Below are positions 28,906 to 29,442 of a stretch of 29,442 bases of DNA, in pieces. Within the stretch, counting starts at the first letter, position 1; every line of letters starts with the position of its first letter. The position numbers and the translations under genes were made by a program. The stretch is from Chara braunii (taxonomy: Eukaryota; Streptophyta; Charophyceae; Charales; Characeae), in assembly GCA_003427395.1 (NCBI GenBank), contig BFEA01000102.1:1532731-1562172 (forward strand). The letters run 5' to 3'. The notes beneath the pieces are model-generated. The model made no database searches, was not told the origin of the DNA, and worked only from the letters and a program-made list of their open reading frames with translations.

Positions 28906-29369
28906 TGGCTAAAGCCAACGGGGTGAAAAAAAAAAACAACTAAAACTAAACTGGAAATGAAGCACCATGTGGTGCAAAGTGAAGTGTCTGGGGCACTTCA
29001 GCCCCAGTGAACGTGACAGTGCCCATGAGAAACGGGCGACCATTTGGCAGTGAGGTGAGTGTTTTCTTGTTTTTCTTTTTTTTTTTTCTTCTCTTTTTAG
29101 ATTTTCTTAGATTTTCTTCTTTTAGATTTGTTTTAGATTTTTCTTAGTTGGATTTCTTTTTAGATTTTGTTGTTTTCCTTTTCTTTCTATTAGTAAAATT
29201 AGTAAGTGCCCGTTAGTTTTTGACGAACGGGCTGTCACTTAGCAGTAGAATGACCGAAAGCGAGTGAATAAGCCGCGGAAAGGCGGCTACGTCCAGGCGT
29301 CGGTTTTGGGACCTTGTACTTGAGTTGTGGCGGGCTCTACACATGCCTCGGGTGGTTTTCAGTGCGAGT

Positions 29370-29372
<3 letters not shown>

Positions 29373-29439
<67 letters not shown>
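29373..29439. repeat. (GA)n microsatellite at window end
   Basis: Pure GA run of about 67 bp just before the window ends. Confidence 0.95.
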
Positions 29440-29441
<2 letters not shown>

Positions 29442-29442
29442 T

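Larger units (their letters stand above)
28020..29290 (+). repeat. R2 hairpin-array repeat family, copy 2
   Basis: It starts TGTCGGCGC, as copy 1 starts TGTCGGGAC. Perfect stems, most with 2-4-nt loops, are at: 28027-28052 (11 bp, loop GACA); 28067-28083 (GTCGGAC); 28303-28324 (9 bp, loop GCTA); 28471-28489 (CGAGGCCT); 28491-28504 (GCAGGC); 28555-28580 (11 bp, loop TGAT); 28705-28720 (CGGCCGA); 28722-28738 (GCGATCT); 28810-28825 (16-nt palindrome); 28823-28838 (GATCCCA); 28902-28921 (CCGTTGGCT); 28962-28975 (GCACCA); 29208-29232 (GCCCGTT); and 29271-29288 (AGCCGC). T-rich TTTTAGATT tracts occupy 29070-29190. No protein-coding frame is convincing. Confidence 0.8.

Overview
The window is eukaryotic nuclear DNA from a large, repeat-rich plant-type genome. 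It has no dense coding: a single spliced exon, many decayed retroelements, long (CT)n/(GA)n microsatellites, a scaffold gap of Ns (16021-16185) and a single N at 1233. The chromodomain-type Ty3/gypsy element, PBS-like sites matching plant initiator tRNA-Met, and plant-type mitochondrial fragments point to the green lineage. The protein style of the element reminds me of charophyte algae such as Chara; that is an inference from memory, not a proven assignment.

Layout. 1-388: purine-rich DNA, then a cluster of nested perfect inverted repeats. 896-981 (minus): one exon of a KDM3/JMJ25-type JmjC histone demethylase with good splice sites; neighbouring exons are not in view, so the left end may be intron. 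1453-4340: CT microsatellites, a ~390-bp foldback repeat (1912-2302) and pyrimidine-rich low-complexity DNA. 4436-5323 (minus): a complete copy of an LTR-like repeat, here called R1. 5324-7268: AT-rich DNA and GC-rich palindromes without a recognised gene.

7269-12792: internal part of a decayed Ty3/gypsy chromovirus, in the order PBS-like site, gag with zinc knuckle, protease, reverse transcriptase, RNase H, integrase, chromodomain, PPT. It carries at least eight in-frame stops, several frameshifts, and damaged protease and RNase H active sites. It is followed by a second R1 copy, which is split. Its left part is 12793-13553 and its right part is 18953-19163; between them lies a 5.4-kb insertion (13554-18952) starting TGTCG and ending CGACA.

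The insertion begins with a second family, R2, also present at 28020-29290. R2 is a series of short perfect hairpins separated by T/A-rich tracts, and it contains a tRNA-Asp/Glu-like core with Pol III boxes A and B at exact tRNA spacing and a T4 tract. The insertion also holds a TATA motif, GC-rich tandem repeats around the gap, and an unusual A-B-A'-inverted-B rearrangement (16530-17265). R2 is the most unusual object here.

19190-29442: a decayed gag-like stretch on the minus strand, a nuclear copy of mitochondrial DNA (LSU rRNA fragment 21303-21465 plus the first 22 codons of atp6 at 21591-21656), a dispersed repeat pair, a perfect minus-strand tRNA-iMet primer-binding site (25168-25179), a small tandem duplication, the second R2 copy and a terminal (GA)n tract. 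Only the JmjC exon looks like a functional host coding sequence.
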